NCBI GenBank assembly: GCA_003448835.1
Contig: DLXM01000074.1
Location: 20,663-32,993, forward strand
DNA: 12,331 bases
Direction: 5' to 3'
Source: Bacteroidota bacterium
GTDB taxonomy: Bacteria; Bacteroidota; Rhodothermia; Balneolales; HLUCCA01
Position 1 is the stretch's first letter, and each line of letters starts with the position of its first letter. The notes under the pieces are model-generated. The model had not been told where the DNA came from. It ran no database searches and saw only the letters and a list, made by a program, of their open reading frames with translations. Position numbers and translations under genes: made by a program. Below, in pieces: positions 1-7,676 of this stretch.

Positions 1-597
1 CTTTAATTCGTGAGCAATGGTGACTTTGAGAGCACCCAAAATGTCGCCTTCGGGGTCATTATTATCGGGAAAGCCTTCAAAATTACGATGGACAACAATG
101 AAGGAAGTTGCCCCTGCTGATTGTGTAAATCCATACGAGTTTATTTGTCTGAAACGGATTTCATATGGTGTTCCCGGGATGAGTGGGTCTGTATATCCGA
201 GTTCATTAACCAGGTGCTGATAACTTTCGTCAGCATATTCTGCTGCTTTTTCAATGTAATCAGGTATCAAGTTTTGGTTTATATCCTCATCCGGTACCCG
301 GTCAGAACCGATTCGAGTGAAGCTCAATAAAAATCGTCCGCTTGGTGAAAGGTATACCTCAGTATTTGCGATTTCAGTCTCGTGAAACGTCTTGAAAGAT
401 TGCAGCACTTGAGCTGATTCGAAGCTGCCGGATTGTTGTGCAAGTATCAGACTGGGTGTCATGCATTTAACAATATCCGCTTCAGAGCTTGTTGAAATAA
501 GTGGGGCTGTTGTTTGGGCAATCCCAGGAATGGTTGACCATGTCAATAAAACAATCGAAATCGATGCAACATGTAAAAATGACAATTTGTTCGACAT
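1..597 (-). CDS. Secreted putative zinc metalloprotease, N-terminal part (cut by window edge)
   Basis: The frame is open for 199 codons from an ATG at 597 to base 1, so only the N-terminal part is present. It begins with a signal peptide (MSNKLSF, then a hydrophobic stretch ending near IPGIAQ), so the product is exported. Residues from about 40 on match the neighbouring gene at 612-3377: both have a C(L/M)TP stretch, an SGRFL segment, a D-D-x-N-x-IPDY segment resembling a calcium-binding loop, and GALKVTIAHELK. The last four visible residues, H196-E-L-K, are the start of an HExxH zinc site whose second His lies outside the window. The start is 14 nt after the stop of the neighbour, so the two are probably co-transcribed tandem duplicates. 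The family resembles the MXAN_6640-type putative metalloproteases; peptidase activity is inferred. Whether it has a T9SS tail cannot be seen. Confidence 0.85.
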   Translation of the reverse strand, partial: MSNKLSFLHVASISIVLLTWSTIPGIAQTTAPLISTSSEADIVKCMTPSLILAQQSGSFESAQVLQSFKTFHETEIANTEVYLSPSGRFLLSFTRIGSDRVPDEDINQNLIPDYIEKAAEYADESYQHLVNELGYTDPLIPGTPYEIRFRQINSYGFTQSAGATSFIVVHRNFEGFPDNNDPEGDILGALKVTIAHELK

Positions 598-611
598 CAA
601 GTCAATGATTT

Positions 612-3377
612 CTATTTGATGAGAGTTAATCGCTGGATGAACATTTCGGTTGGTGAAAATCCTGCCGGATCCGATACGATCATGCGTGCAATGTAAATGC
701 CGCTGGATAGATTAACGGCATTAAATCTCACTGAGTGACTTCCGGGTGCATAGATTTCGTTAGAAATGGTGGAAATGAGACGTCCGGTCAAATCATAAAT
801 TTGAATTGTAACGTTTTGCCGGGCAGAAATACTAAATGGAATGGTCGTTGTGGGATTAAATGGATTCGGATAAACCGGATGTAATTCAGTAGTTATTGGA
901 ATTTCGGTTGGTCTTTCAATACTAACAGGTTCATTACTAATTACCCAACTAGAGTCTGATAGATTAGGTGTTAATACAAATTGTTCATCCAATTCTAATT
1001 TTGTCATAGTGAGTGTCACATTGGTTAATTCTCTCACTATTGGTTTGGGTCTAAAATTAAGAGTTAATATACTTTCAGAATCGAAGGCAATTTCACTGGA
1101 TGCAAAAGCCAGCTTTATATGACCCGAACTAAGGGTATCGTGATGAAAGCTTTTGATCATGTCTTGATTTGAGCCACTTATATCATAATTGACAAAATGG
1201 AGAAACGTAGAATCAAAATCCACTTCAACGAATCCGGAGTTGAATGACGAATTAGTATTCACACTTAATCGCACTCGTAAAGTGTGATCTTCTTCATTAT
1301 CCGGATCACCAAATATTGCATCAAACGTAATTTCAGGGTCATCAGTAATTTCATCGTAAGAGAAGCAATTACTAAAACACTGATCGCTTACATGTACGGA
1401 AGCTAATGGAGGCGTGATGATTGTGTACCAGGAAGGAAGTGGAGCATAAGCCAGGTTCTCCGGATCTACAGGATATGCTGAAATTAATTGGCCGCTTTTT
1501 TGGAGGATGAGGCTGGCATCATAGGCTGACAGTTTTTGGTTTCCACTTACATCAGCTGAGATGAAATCAACTGGGGTGTTAATTGACGGAGCGCCGATTC
1601 GGCCAACCAATCGATCTAATAGCGCTTCAGCTTGTGCTTCTTCCAGAGCATTTGAGATAATTTCCCCAAATTTACTAGTAGAAGGATTGGATGAAGTTCC
1701 TATGACTAATTGTGCTCGTGGCAACGTAGACGTTGCTTGACTTTGTCTTTGTGGTGTGGTGTTTGCCAAAACCACTCCGATTTTTTCAATTTCGTCCAGG
1801 TTCCAGTCAACGTGACTTCCAATAAAACCAAAATCATCCCCATAAAATGATATGAGTTCTGTGTCCTGAGATAAATCAATTGTTACCGTTTCGATGGAGC
1901 CATTTTCGAAATATGCAATAAGTCCAACATGCACTCTGCCATCAAAATTTGGAAATTTTGGAGATCGAAATAATCCAACCATAATGTTATCATCGAGAGG
2001 TAAATCTGCGTCCGGATAAAACTCGTAGACATACGCAGCCTTCCAGTTAAAGGTATTTGTGGGCGACTTATAGGGCATACTCCGATTAAGGTCGGTATTT
2101 GAAAGTCGAATATCGGGGTACAACAATTTATCTTTGAACCCAAAATCTGTTCTCGAGTTTGTTGTTCCTGCTGCATAATGCCATAAATATAGATTCACGA
2201 ATTCAGCATCAGGAGAAAATCCACGACTGATTAATTCCTGAGAAATGGCCTGGTGCATGTAATCTGCGATACCGGTCGATTCGCGATTTTCAATTCTTTC
2301 CCAAACCCTTACCCAGAAATCCTCTCCAAATTTTTCTCGGTAAAAAAGTCCTGCAGTGACGTGATAGTACCCAAATGGATTTTCAGGTATCACTCTTTGT
2401 GGATTTAGAAATATGGACGGATTTTGATTCGATCTTAAATAATTCAGATAATCTTTTACTGTGGGGTAAACCACTTCTTCTGCCATGGTAGCGTCCAGCT
2501 CCATCCAACCACTTGAAACATCAGAACTTGAAACAAATGTAACATATTGAATAGCGTGTTTTAACTCGTGTGCTATTGTGACTTTGAGGGCTCCAAGTCC
2601 CTGGTTGTCCGGATCTTTATTAGGAGGGAATCCATCGTATGAATTTTGAACATCTATTGTGCGAGTAGAGTTTCTATACTGGCCGTAAAAACTGCCACTA
2701 AGCTTATCGATCCTAATAATCAGAGGCTTTTCAAGATCGGGCACCGGATCATTAAACCCAATGTGTCCGACGAGATAATTCCAGGAAGAATCGGCAGAAG
2801 TAGCAGCGATATCGACATAATCAGGAATCCCATTTTCGTCTTCATCCACATCCGAAACGGCACCAGTTCCTGTTCTTTTGAATCTGATCAGAAAGCGGCC
2901 TGACTCGCTTAAATGCTCTTCGTAATTGGCGATTTCAGCAGCGTTACTATGCTTTTGATGGAGTTCTTCGAGGCTATTGATGCCCAAAATGGGTCCAAGT
3001 TCTGCCCTTGAATCCGGATTATCCTCATATTCTGCAATCAGTGGGGTGAGGCAACGGATATAATGATCAGCGTGAAATTGATGTTGTCCAGCAGGATTGG
3101 CTGTTCCGTTTGCGGTTGTGTCAGCGGATAAATTTGACGAGGTACTTGTCGTTGTAGTGCCGGGTAGAGTGGAAAATTCGTTGGTTATTAAATCAACGAT
3201 AGAATTGGTGGTTACACTGTTAATTGTTCTGAAAGATGGAATTTCATATCTGGAGTTCGCTGAAATTTGTCCAATAAACATCCCAAACGACAATAATATT
3301 AACATACGTAGTCGTAACGATTGTATCGATTTTTGAGGAATTTCAAAAAAATAATAATTGAAAATCTGTGCTATCAA
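612..3377 (-). CDS. T9SS-exported putative zinc metalloprotease with dockerin-like and cohesin-like segments
   Basis: This is a large secreted protein of 921 residues, numbered from a TTG at 3377. An ATG at 3305 (residue 25) is the alternative start, giving 897 residues. The hydrophobic signal stretch MLILLSFGMFIG follows residue 24. The RLR just before it would make a better signal-peptide n-region and favours the TTG, but TTG starts are rarer. Residues about 190-200 hold DVDEDENGIPDY, a calcium-loop-like segment. The zinc motif is H270-E-L-K-H274, followed by a W-x-E-x-D-A segment where E293 is a plausible third ligand, as in the MXAN_6640-type putative metalloproteases. A single dockerin-like repeat lies at about 606-632 (D609, N613, D620). 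A cohesin-like beta domain spans about 690-800. The last 86 residues, from Y836-PNPFNP, are a T9SS type A sorting domain ending RLTLIK. The protein should be carried across the outer membrane by the T9SS and be released or surface-attached. Proteolysis and substrate are unproven. Confidence 0.88.
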   Translation of the reverse strand: MIAQIFNYYFFEIPQKSIQSLRLRMLILLSFGMFIGQISANSRYEIPSFRTINSVTTNSIVDLITNEFSTLPGTTTTSTSSNLSADTTANGTANPAGQHQFHADHYIRCLTPLIAEYEDNPDSRAELGPILGINSLEELHQKHSNAAEIANYEEHLSESGRFLIRFKRTGTGAVSDVDEDENGIPDYVDIAATSADSSWNYLVGHIGFNDPVPDLEKPLIIRIDKLSGSFYGQYRNSTRTIDVQNSYDGFPPNKDPDNQGLGALKVTIAHELKHAIQYVTFVSSSDVSSGWMELDATMAEEVVYPTVKDYLNYLRSNQNPSIFLNPQRVIPENPFGYYHVTAGLFYREKFGEDFWVRVWERIENRESTGIADYMHQAISQELISRGFSPDAEFVNLYLWHYAAGTTNSRTDFGFKDKLLYPDIRLSNTDLNRSMPYKSPTNTFNWKAAYVYEFYPDADLPLDDNIMVGLFRSPKFPNFDGRVHVGLIAYFENGSIETVTIDLSQDTELISFYGDDFGFIGSHVDWNLDEIEKIGVVLANTTPQRQSQATSTLPRAQLVIGTSSNPSTSKFGEIISNALEEAQAEALLDRLVGRIGAPSINTPVDFISADVSGNQKLSAYDASLILQKSGQLISAYPVDPENLAYAPLPSWYTIITPPLASVHVSDQCFSNCFSYDEITDDPEITFDAIFGDPDNEEDHTLRVRLSVNTNSSFNSGFVEVDFDSTFLHFVNYDISGSNQDMIKSFHHDTLSSGHIKLAFASSEIAFDSESILTLNFRPKPIVRELTNVTLTMTKLELDEQFVLTPNLSDSSWVISNEPVSIERPTEIPITTELHPVYPNPFNPTTTIPFSISARQNVTIQIYDLTGRLISTISNEIYAPGSHSVRFNAVNLSSGIYIARMIVSDPAGFSPTEMFIQRLTLIK

Positions 3378-3471
3378 AGTATTGTCGATCGTTTAACGTG
3401 CACCATTTTTCTTAAAATAACCGTATTTTGTGACATTAATTATCTGATTTTAAACGGTGGTGATCTCGAGC

Positions 3472-4455
3472 ATGATAAAAATTATTTTATACTACAATTT
3501 CAGTCCAATCAGCAATGTAAAAGAATTTATTGCTTCGCATCGGACCTTTTGTAAAGATAACGGGTTAAAGGGACGAATTTATGTGTCCGAAGAAGGAATA
3601 AACGGAACTTTGGCGGGTGATGTTGATGCTGTGGACCAATATGAAGACTATTTGCGTGGTTTAGATGGGTTTGAGAATACCGAATTCAAAGAAGATTTCA
3701 GTGATACAATTCCATTTGATAAGATGATCGTAAAACATCGTCCTGAAATTGTATCTATTCGTGCTGACATGGAACTGAATCCGGGAACAGAGGGAACCGG
3801 ATATCTTGCACCATCGGAGTGGCGAAAAGTAATGGAGTCGGGCGAAGAGTATGTTATGATAGATGTCCGTAATAATTATGAGTCAAAAGTTGGTCATTTT
3901 GAGGGCGCTATTTTGCCTGACCTTGAAAATTTTTATGACTTCCCGAAATGGGTAGATGAGTGTGGCATCGATAAGGACAAAAAAGTACTCATGTATTGCA
4001 CCGGAGGTATTCGATGTGAAAAATTCTCGATTTTAATGAGAAAAAAAGGATATCAGGATATCAATCAGCTTCACGGTGGTATCCTCACTTATGCCAAAGA
4101 GGAAAACGGTGCTCATTTTAAGGGTAAATGTTTTGTATTTGATGATCGTTTGGTTGTTCCCGTGAATCCGGATGATGAAGAGCCAATCAGTCATTGCGAG
4201 ATTTCCGGGGTTCCATGCGATACTTATATCAACTGTGCAAATATGGAGTGTAATCGTTTATTTGTTTGCTCAGAAGAGGCTGCAATACAAATGGAAGGTT
4301 GTTGTTGTGAAGCATGTAAGCAAAGCGAGAAACGACGTCCGTTCAATCGCGAAAATGCGTATGCACCGTTTAGAAAATGGTATCATTATTTCGGTCCTGA
4401 ATTCAAAGATCGTAAAAGTACTCACTCTAAAGGAACTGTTAATCAAGATTCCTGA
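3472..4455 (+). CDS. trhO: tRNA uridine-34 5-hydroxylase TrhO (rhodanese family)
   Basis: TrhO (YceA family) makes 5-hydroxyuridine at the tRNA wobble position U34 using a rhodanese domain. The 327-residue product has the family hallmarks: an N-terminal YYNF segment, GRIYVSEEGINGT (about 34-46), the rhodanese entry segment IDVRNNYE (about 130-137), and the catalytic loop YCTGGIRCEK with C176 and C182. The Cys-rich tail from about residue 240 on (CEISGVPC and later CCCEAC) is typical of longer family members and may bind metal. Length is normal for the family. I chose the ATG at 3472; in-frame GTG codons at 3457 and 3460 are possible but would precede the usual family N-terminus. The gene is 14 nt upstream of a pseudouridine synthase, so the two probably form an RNA-modification operon. 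Confidence 0.95.
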   Translation: MIKIILYYNFSPISNVKEFIASHRTFCKDNGLKGRIYVSEEGINGTLAGDVDAVDQYEDYLRGLDGFENTEFKEDFSDTIPFDKMIVKHRPEIVSIRADMELNPGTEGTGYLAPSEWRKVMESGEEYVMIDVRNNYESKVGHFEGAILPDLENFYDFPKWVDECGIDKDKKVLMYCTGGIRCEKFSILMRKKGYQDINQLHGGILTYAKEENGAHFKGKCFVFDDRLVVPVNPDDEEPISHCEISGVPCDTYINCANMECNRLFVCSEEAAIQMEGCCCEACKQSEKRRPFNRENAYAPFRKWYHYFGPEFKDRKSTHSKGTVNQDS

Positions 4456-4469
4456 TCGATTAAACTATT

Positions 4470-5438
4470 ATGATGGAGCTTCCGAATTTTAGTCTGAATG
4501 AAGTTGAGATTCAGAAGCTTCGCCGACATCTAAAAACGCCGGATGATACTGACATTTCCGGACTCGGGAATAGTTCGATTTCATCTGCAGTAAGAATCGT
4601 CGCTCCCTACGATTTTATCTATAAATTTGCGTTAAAAGTTGATGAGATTGGTATGCATGTGGATGAAATGCTGCATCAAAGATTTCCATTCAGGTCTATT
4701 AAGGCATGGGGTGAAAAAGTAAAATCAGGAGATATACTGCTTAATGACGGAACTGTACTACCGGGTCACAAACTGGTACAAAATGACGTGGTTACGCACC
4801 GAAATATCGGTGTAATTGAACCTTCAACTCCTGATGATATCCGCGTTATTTACGATTGTGATGAATATATCATCATAGATAAGCCTGCCCCCATGCCAAT
4901 GCATTCTGGTGGCAGGTATCACCGAAATACCGTTGAATATATTCTCAATGAGATGGGTTATTCAGGTCTTAAACTGGTCCACCGTCTCGATGCTGTTACA
5001 TCCGGTCTCGTAATTTTAGCAAAATCGACAGACGTTGCGAAGCACTTAAGCGCACAATTTGAACAAAAAAATACCATCAAAACTTATGAGGCAATTGTTC
5101 GTGGAAATCCGTCTCAAAATGAAATTGTCATCCAAAAAGGAATCAAAAGATTAAAGGGTTTTGTATTTACTTGTTCAGACGATACGGATTCGAAATCTGC
5201 GATAACCCGGTTTAGGGTGATTCATCAAGGGAATGGTTGGGCGCATGTTTCATGTGAACCGATTACCGGGAGGACGCATCAAATCAGATTGCATCTCGCA
5301 GAGTGGGGACATCCAATTTGGGATGATGACATTTATAATGGCGCACTGGAAAATCAGAACCTTAGCAGTCACCTCCAAAAACGTGCTATTAGTTTGGTGA
5401 GTATTGGTTTACGATTTGAACAGGATCAGTCGCGATAA
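4470..5438 (+). CDS. RluA-family RNA pseudouridine synthase
   Basis: The enzyme isomerises specific uridines in rRNA or tRNA to pseudouridine. The 322-residue product has an N-terminal extension of about 50 residues, then an S4-like RNA-binding segment (about 55-110, including GDILLNDGTVLPGHKL), then the catalytic domain. The active-site motif HRLDAVTSGLVI carries the catalytic Asp at D174. The second family motif, GRTHQIRLHLAEWGHPI, is intact. It could modify 23S rRNA (RluA, RluC or RluD type) or tRNA (TruC type); the sequence alone does not say which, so no symbol is given. Two adjacent ATGs (4470, 4473) are possible starts. The 3' end overlaps the convergent lipoprotein gene by 13 nt. Upstream is trhO, 14 nt away. 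Confidence 0.93.
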   Translation: MMELPNFSLNEVEIQKLRRHLKTPDDTDISGLGNSSISSAVRIVAPYDFIYKFALKVDEIGMHVDEMLHQRFPFRSIKAWGEKVKSGDILLNDGTVLPGHKLVQNDVVTHRNIGVIEPSTPDDIRVIYDCDEYIIIDKPAPMPMHSGGRYHRNTVEYILNEMGYSGLKLVHRLDAVTSGLVILAKSTDVAKHLSAQFEQKNTIKTYEAIVRGNPSQNEIVIQKGIKRLKGFVFTCSDDTDSKSAITRFRVIHQGNGWAHVSCEPITGRTHQIRLHLAEWGHPIWDDDIYNGALENQNLSSHLQKRAISLVSIGLRFEQDQSR

Positions 5439-6031
5439 AAATTAGCTCGTAAGTCGCTCCAGGAGTAGTTGTTGTCGATTGAGATGTCGGTCCATGATGT
5501 GATTGCCCAAAGGCCATCTTCGCTCATTTCGACTTGCAGTGCAAACCGTCCGGTTATCATGGTTGGGACACCAACGTTACTCCGATTATGTAAGATAGTG
5601 AGGCTGTAATCCGCAAAAATCTGACGGGAATCGGAGCTGCTGAGCTCGGTAGAAATATTGGATAACAAAAGGCGGTGTCCCGTCGTGTTTTCAGAAGCTG
5701 CGCGCATGTTATTGAAATACGTTCTTTCAGCATCGATGGACCAGTTCGTCCATATTTCCGGACTTGAATTCAGCGCACTACTGGATGGGATAAATTCAAA
5801 AGATGGTTCGGTCAGGCATCTCAGATAGTTTACTGTATTCAAATTTTCAACCGCTGAAATTAGATTGTCGAGAACCACTTCCGGGCGATCGGGTTGCATG
5901 AAAACACCGGTATTTCCCGTGTCGGGGGATTCAGCATTTCTGGTATCAAAAATTGAGCAACCTGATACCAATAACAGTGCAATTCCTGTGATTATGAGAT
6001 TCAGATTACTATGTTTGATTCCATTTATCAT
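5426..6031 (-). CDS. Small secreted lipoprotein of unknown function
   Basis: From the ATG at 6031 the product is 201 residues. A TTG at 6040 would add three residues and overlap the upstream stop codon, so the ATG is preferred. The N-terminus has a positive patch (K6, H7), a hydrophobic core and the lipobox LVSGC with C25 as the lipidated cysteine, followed by Ser rather than Asp, so it should be a membrane-anchored lipoprotein. After an Asp/Asn/Pro-rich linker, the rest (about 55-200) alternates helical and beta-like stretches, starting PEVVLDNLISAVENLN and ending with WAITSWTDIS. This pattern recalls NTF2-like (SnoaL-type) domains, but that is a fold guess. No function can be assigned. It lies 5 nt after the alpha/beta hydrolase gene and is probably co-transcribed with it. 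Confidence 0.85.
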   Translation of the reverse strand: MINGIKHSNLNLIITGIALLLVSGCSIFDTRNAESPDTGNTGVFMQPDRPEVVLDNLISAVENLNTVNYLRCLTEPSFEFIPSSSALNSSPEIWTNWSIDAERTYFNNMRAASENTTGHRLLLSNISTELSSSDSRQIFADYSLTILHNRSNVGVPTMITGRFALQVEMSEDGLWAITSWTDISIDNNYSWSDLRANFYRD

Positions 6032-6036
6032 CCAAC

Positions 6037-6831
6037 TCAAGAGTTAAAAAACGTTTCAGTGATTACCCGAAACTGATTTGGTCGGTCGAGGAAAGCATAA
6101 TGCCCGGCATGATCGATTACGGCAAGTCCGGCGTTTTTAATGCCACGTTCCATGATTTTAGCCTGATAAAGTGGTGTGGTATCGTCGTTCGCACCCCAAA
6201 GCAAAAGTATTTCATGTGAAATTTTTGGGAGTGTTGGTTCCAGATATTCTGAAACGGTTTTTACGAACGTTTGGCGCATAACACCATTTAGTGACTTGTA
6301 ATCAGAAGACCCGAGAGACTTCCACAATGTGGTGCTACGTAACCAATCAAGGCCTTTTTTTTGTGATCCCCCTGGTAGAAGCGTAAAGGGAAATTTAAGT
6401 GTAAGAGCAAAGTACTTTTTAGTATAGAATTTTAAAGATCGTCGTGGTTTCATTCCGGCACCACCAGTTATGATAATTTTTTTAGCCAGGGATTTAATCG
6501 CATCATTTGAACAGAGTTTCAAACAAACTCTTCCGCCAAAAGAATGAGCTAAAATATCGACCGGTTCCTTGATGACTTCATTGATAAAAGTGGCGGTCAT
6601 TTCTGTATAATTTCCAACATCCCATGGTTCAGGTAGTTCGCCACTTTTTCCGAATCCCGGAAAATCGATCAGATAATAAGTACGCTTTAGTTTCAGGGAG
6701 GAGGTTAGCGGTAGCATAACATCACTATTTGCTCCCCATCCGTGCAATACAAGTACCGGTTTTCCTTTGCCGAATACTTTATAATTGACCGGAATGCCTT
6801 GAAAATCGAATATTAATTCTTTGAGATCCAT
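6037..6831 (-). CDS. Alpha/beta-fold hydrolase
   Basis: The 264-residue product is a canonical alpha/beta hydrolase of normal length. HGWGANSD (H30-D37) forms the oxyanion region, IDFPGFGKS follows strand 4, and the nucleophile elbow AHSFGGR places the serine at S97. The acid is probably D216 in WGANDDTTP, and H244 in HAGHYAFLD completes the triad. A lid-like basic segment lies around 127-175. No signal peptide is visible, so it is probably cytoplasmic. The substrate is not evident: such proteins include esterases, haloperoxidase-like and MhpC-like C-C hydrolases, and BioH-type enzymes. It is the first gene of a two-gene minus-strand unit with the lipoprotein and is transcribed divergently from the ComEA-like gene. 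Confidence 0.92.
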   Translation of the reverse strand: MDLKELIFDFQGIPVNYKVFGKGKPVLVLHGWGANSDVMLPLTSSLKLKRTYYLIDFPGFGKSGELPEPWDVGNYTEMTATFINEVIKEPVDILAHSFGGRVCLKLCSNDAIKSLAKKIIITGGAGMKPRRSLKFYTKKYFALTLKFPFTLLPGGSQKKGLDWLRSTTLWKSLGSSDYKSLNGVMRQTFVKTVSEYLEPTLPKISHEILLLWGANDDTTPLYQAKIMERGIKNAGLAVIDHAGHYAFLDRPNQFRVITETFFNS

Positions 6832-6904
6832 TGGGGTAATTTAAGATAATTCCTAGACCTTTTGTGTGGAAGTTGTGAGCTTAATTGTAAGGAATTGGGG
6901 GTAA

Positions 6905-6933
6905 TTGACACTGTATAGTTAGATGAATATAAC
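6905..6933 (+). promoter_or_regulatory. Near-consensus sigma-70-type promoter for the ComEA-like gene
   Basis: TTGACA at 6905-6910 is followed, after a 17-nt spacer, by TATAAC at 6928-6933. This matches the classic housekeeping consensus at 11 of 12 positions with ideal spacing. Transcription would start near 6940, leaving only about 11 nt before the ATG at 6951. Bacteroidota usually use a different element (TTG at -33, TAnnTTTG at -7), so function in this host is inferred. Confidence 0.55.
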
Positions 6934-6950
6934 AACTAAACAGATGTGAC

Positions 6951-7601
6951 ATGAAAATTAATACGAGGGTGTTTTTTATACTCGATAAGTTACAGATCAG
7001 ACCTGCTGAGCGCTTTTTTGTCAGTTCTTTAATCATACTTATTGGCTTATTGTGGATCGTTGAGCCGTACCTTGAGCCGAAAAGTATCTATGATGATGAG
7101 TATTATGCTCCACTTGTTGATGAATTTTATCGACAGGCATCATCAAATTATCAAGAGCGTGTTGAGACACTTCACAGATATTATCCGGGTGATGAAATGA
7201 AGATTACTGAATATGCCGCAATGTCGATACCCGATGGTTCTGACTCATTGATTAAAGAAAGGATTATCAATCGGGCTATGGCAGGAATGACACATATAAA
7301 TGGAGTTGATTCTGAAATGGTGGCGAACACTAATGCATTGATTCAGACTAATTCAAACTTACTTAGTTCACAGGACACCATACCTAAATCCAAAACACAG
7401 CAAGTTGGATCGAAAGTAAATTTAAATGAAGCAAAAGTGACAGATTTAATGAAATTACCGGGCATCGGATCGGCAATTGCACAACGAATTGTTGATTATC
7501 GTAATGAAAACGGAGATTTCAAAAGTATAGTAGAGATTTTGAAAGTAAAAGGCATCGGTCCGGCTAAATTCGAAAAGATGCAGGATTTAATAGAACTTTA
7601 A
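6951..7601 (+). CDS. Membrane-anchored ComEA-like helix-hairpin-helix protein
   Basis: The 216-residue product has a short N-terminal cytoplasmic segment, one transmembrane helix at about 22-38 (FFVSSLIILIGLLWIVEPYL), a charged, probably extracytoplasmic middle region (about 42-150), and a C-terminal ComEA-type double helix-hairpin-helix domain (156-216). In that domain VNLNEAKVTDLMKLPGIGSAIAQRI is followed by a second hairpin with KGIGPAKF. ComEA proteins bind incoming double-stranded DNA in the periplasm during natural transformation. The anchor and DNA-binding domain fit that role, though HHH proteins of this size in Bacteroidota are not all proven competence factors. The roughly 110-residue middle region is not recognised. 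It is preceded by a strong promoter-like sequence and followed 75 nt later by porX. Confidence 0.85.
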   Translation: MKINTRVFFILDKLQIRPAERFFVSSLIILIGLLWIVEPYLEPKSIYDDEYYAPLVDEFYRQASSNYQERVETLHRYYPGDEMKITEYAAMSIPDGSDSLIKERIINRAMAGMTHINGVDSEMVANTNALIQTNSNLLSSQDTIPKSKTQQVGSKVNLNEAKVTDLMKLPGIGSAIAQRIVDYRNENGDFKSIVEILKVKGIGPAKFEKMQDLIEL

Positions 7602-7676
7602 TCTCATTTGGGGCAATTTTTTCACGATATTCAGGGTTATATAACTTGTTATCATCAAGTAATAGAATCGAACTAA

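Noticed and set aside
1883..2176. Open frame of 97 residues on the minus strand inside the protease gene
   Set aside because: It lies in another frame of a well-supported protein, with no family features or own start context. Similar frames at 17-330, 2646-2903 and 3097-3336 are rejected for the same reason.
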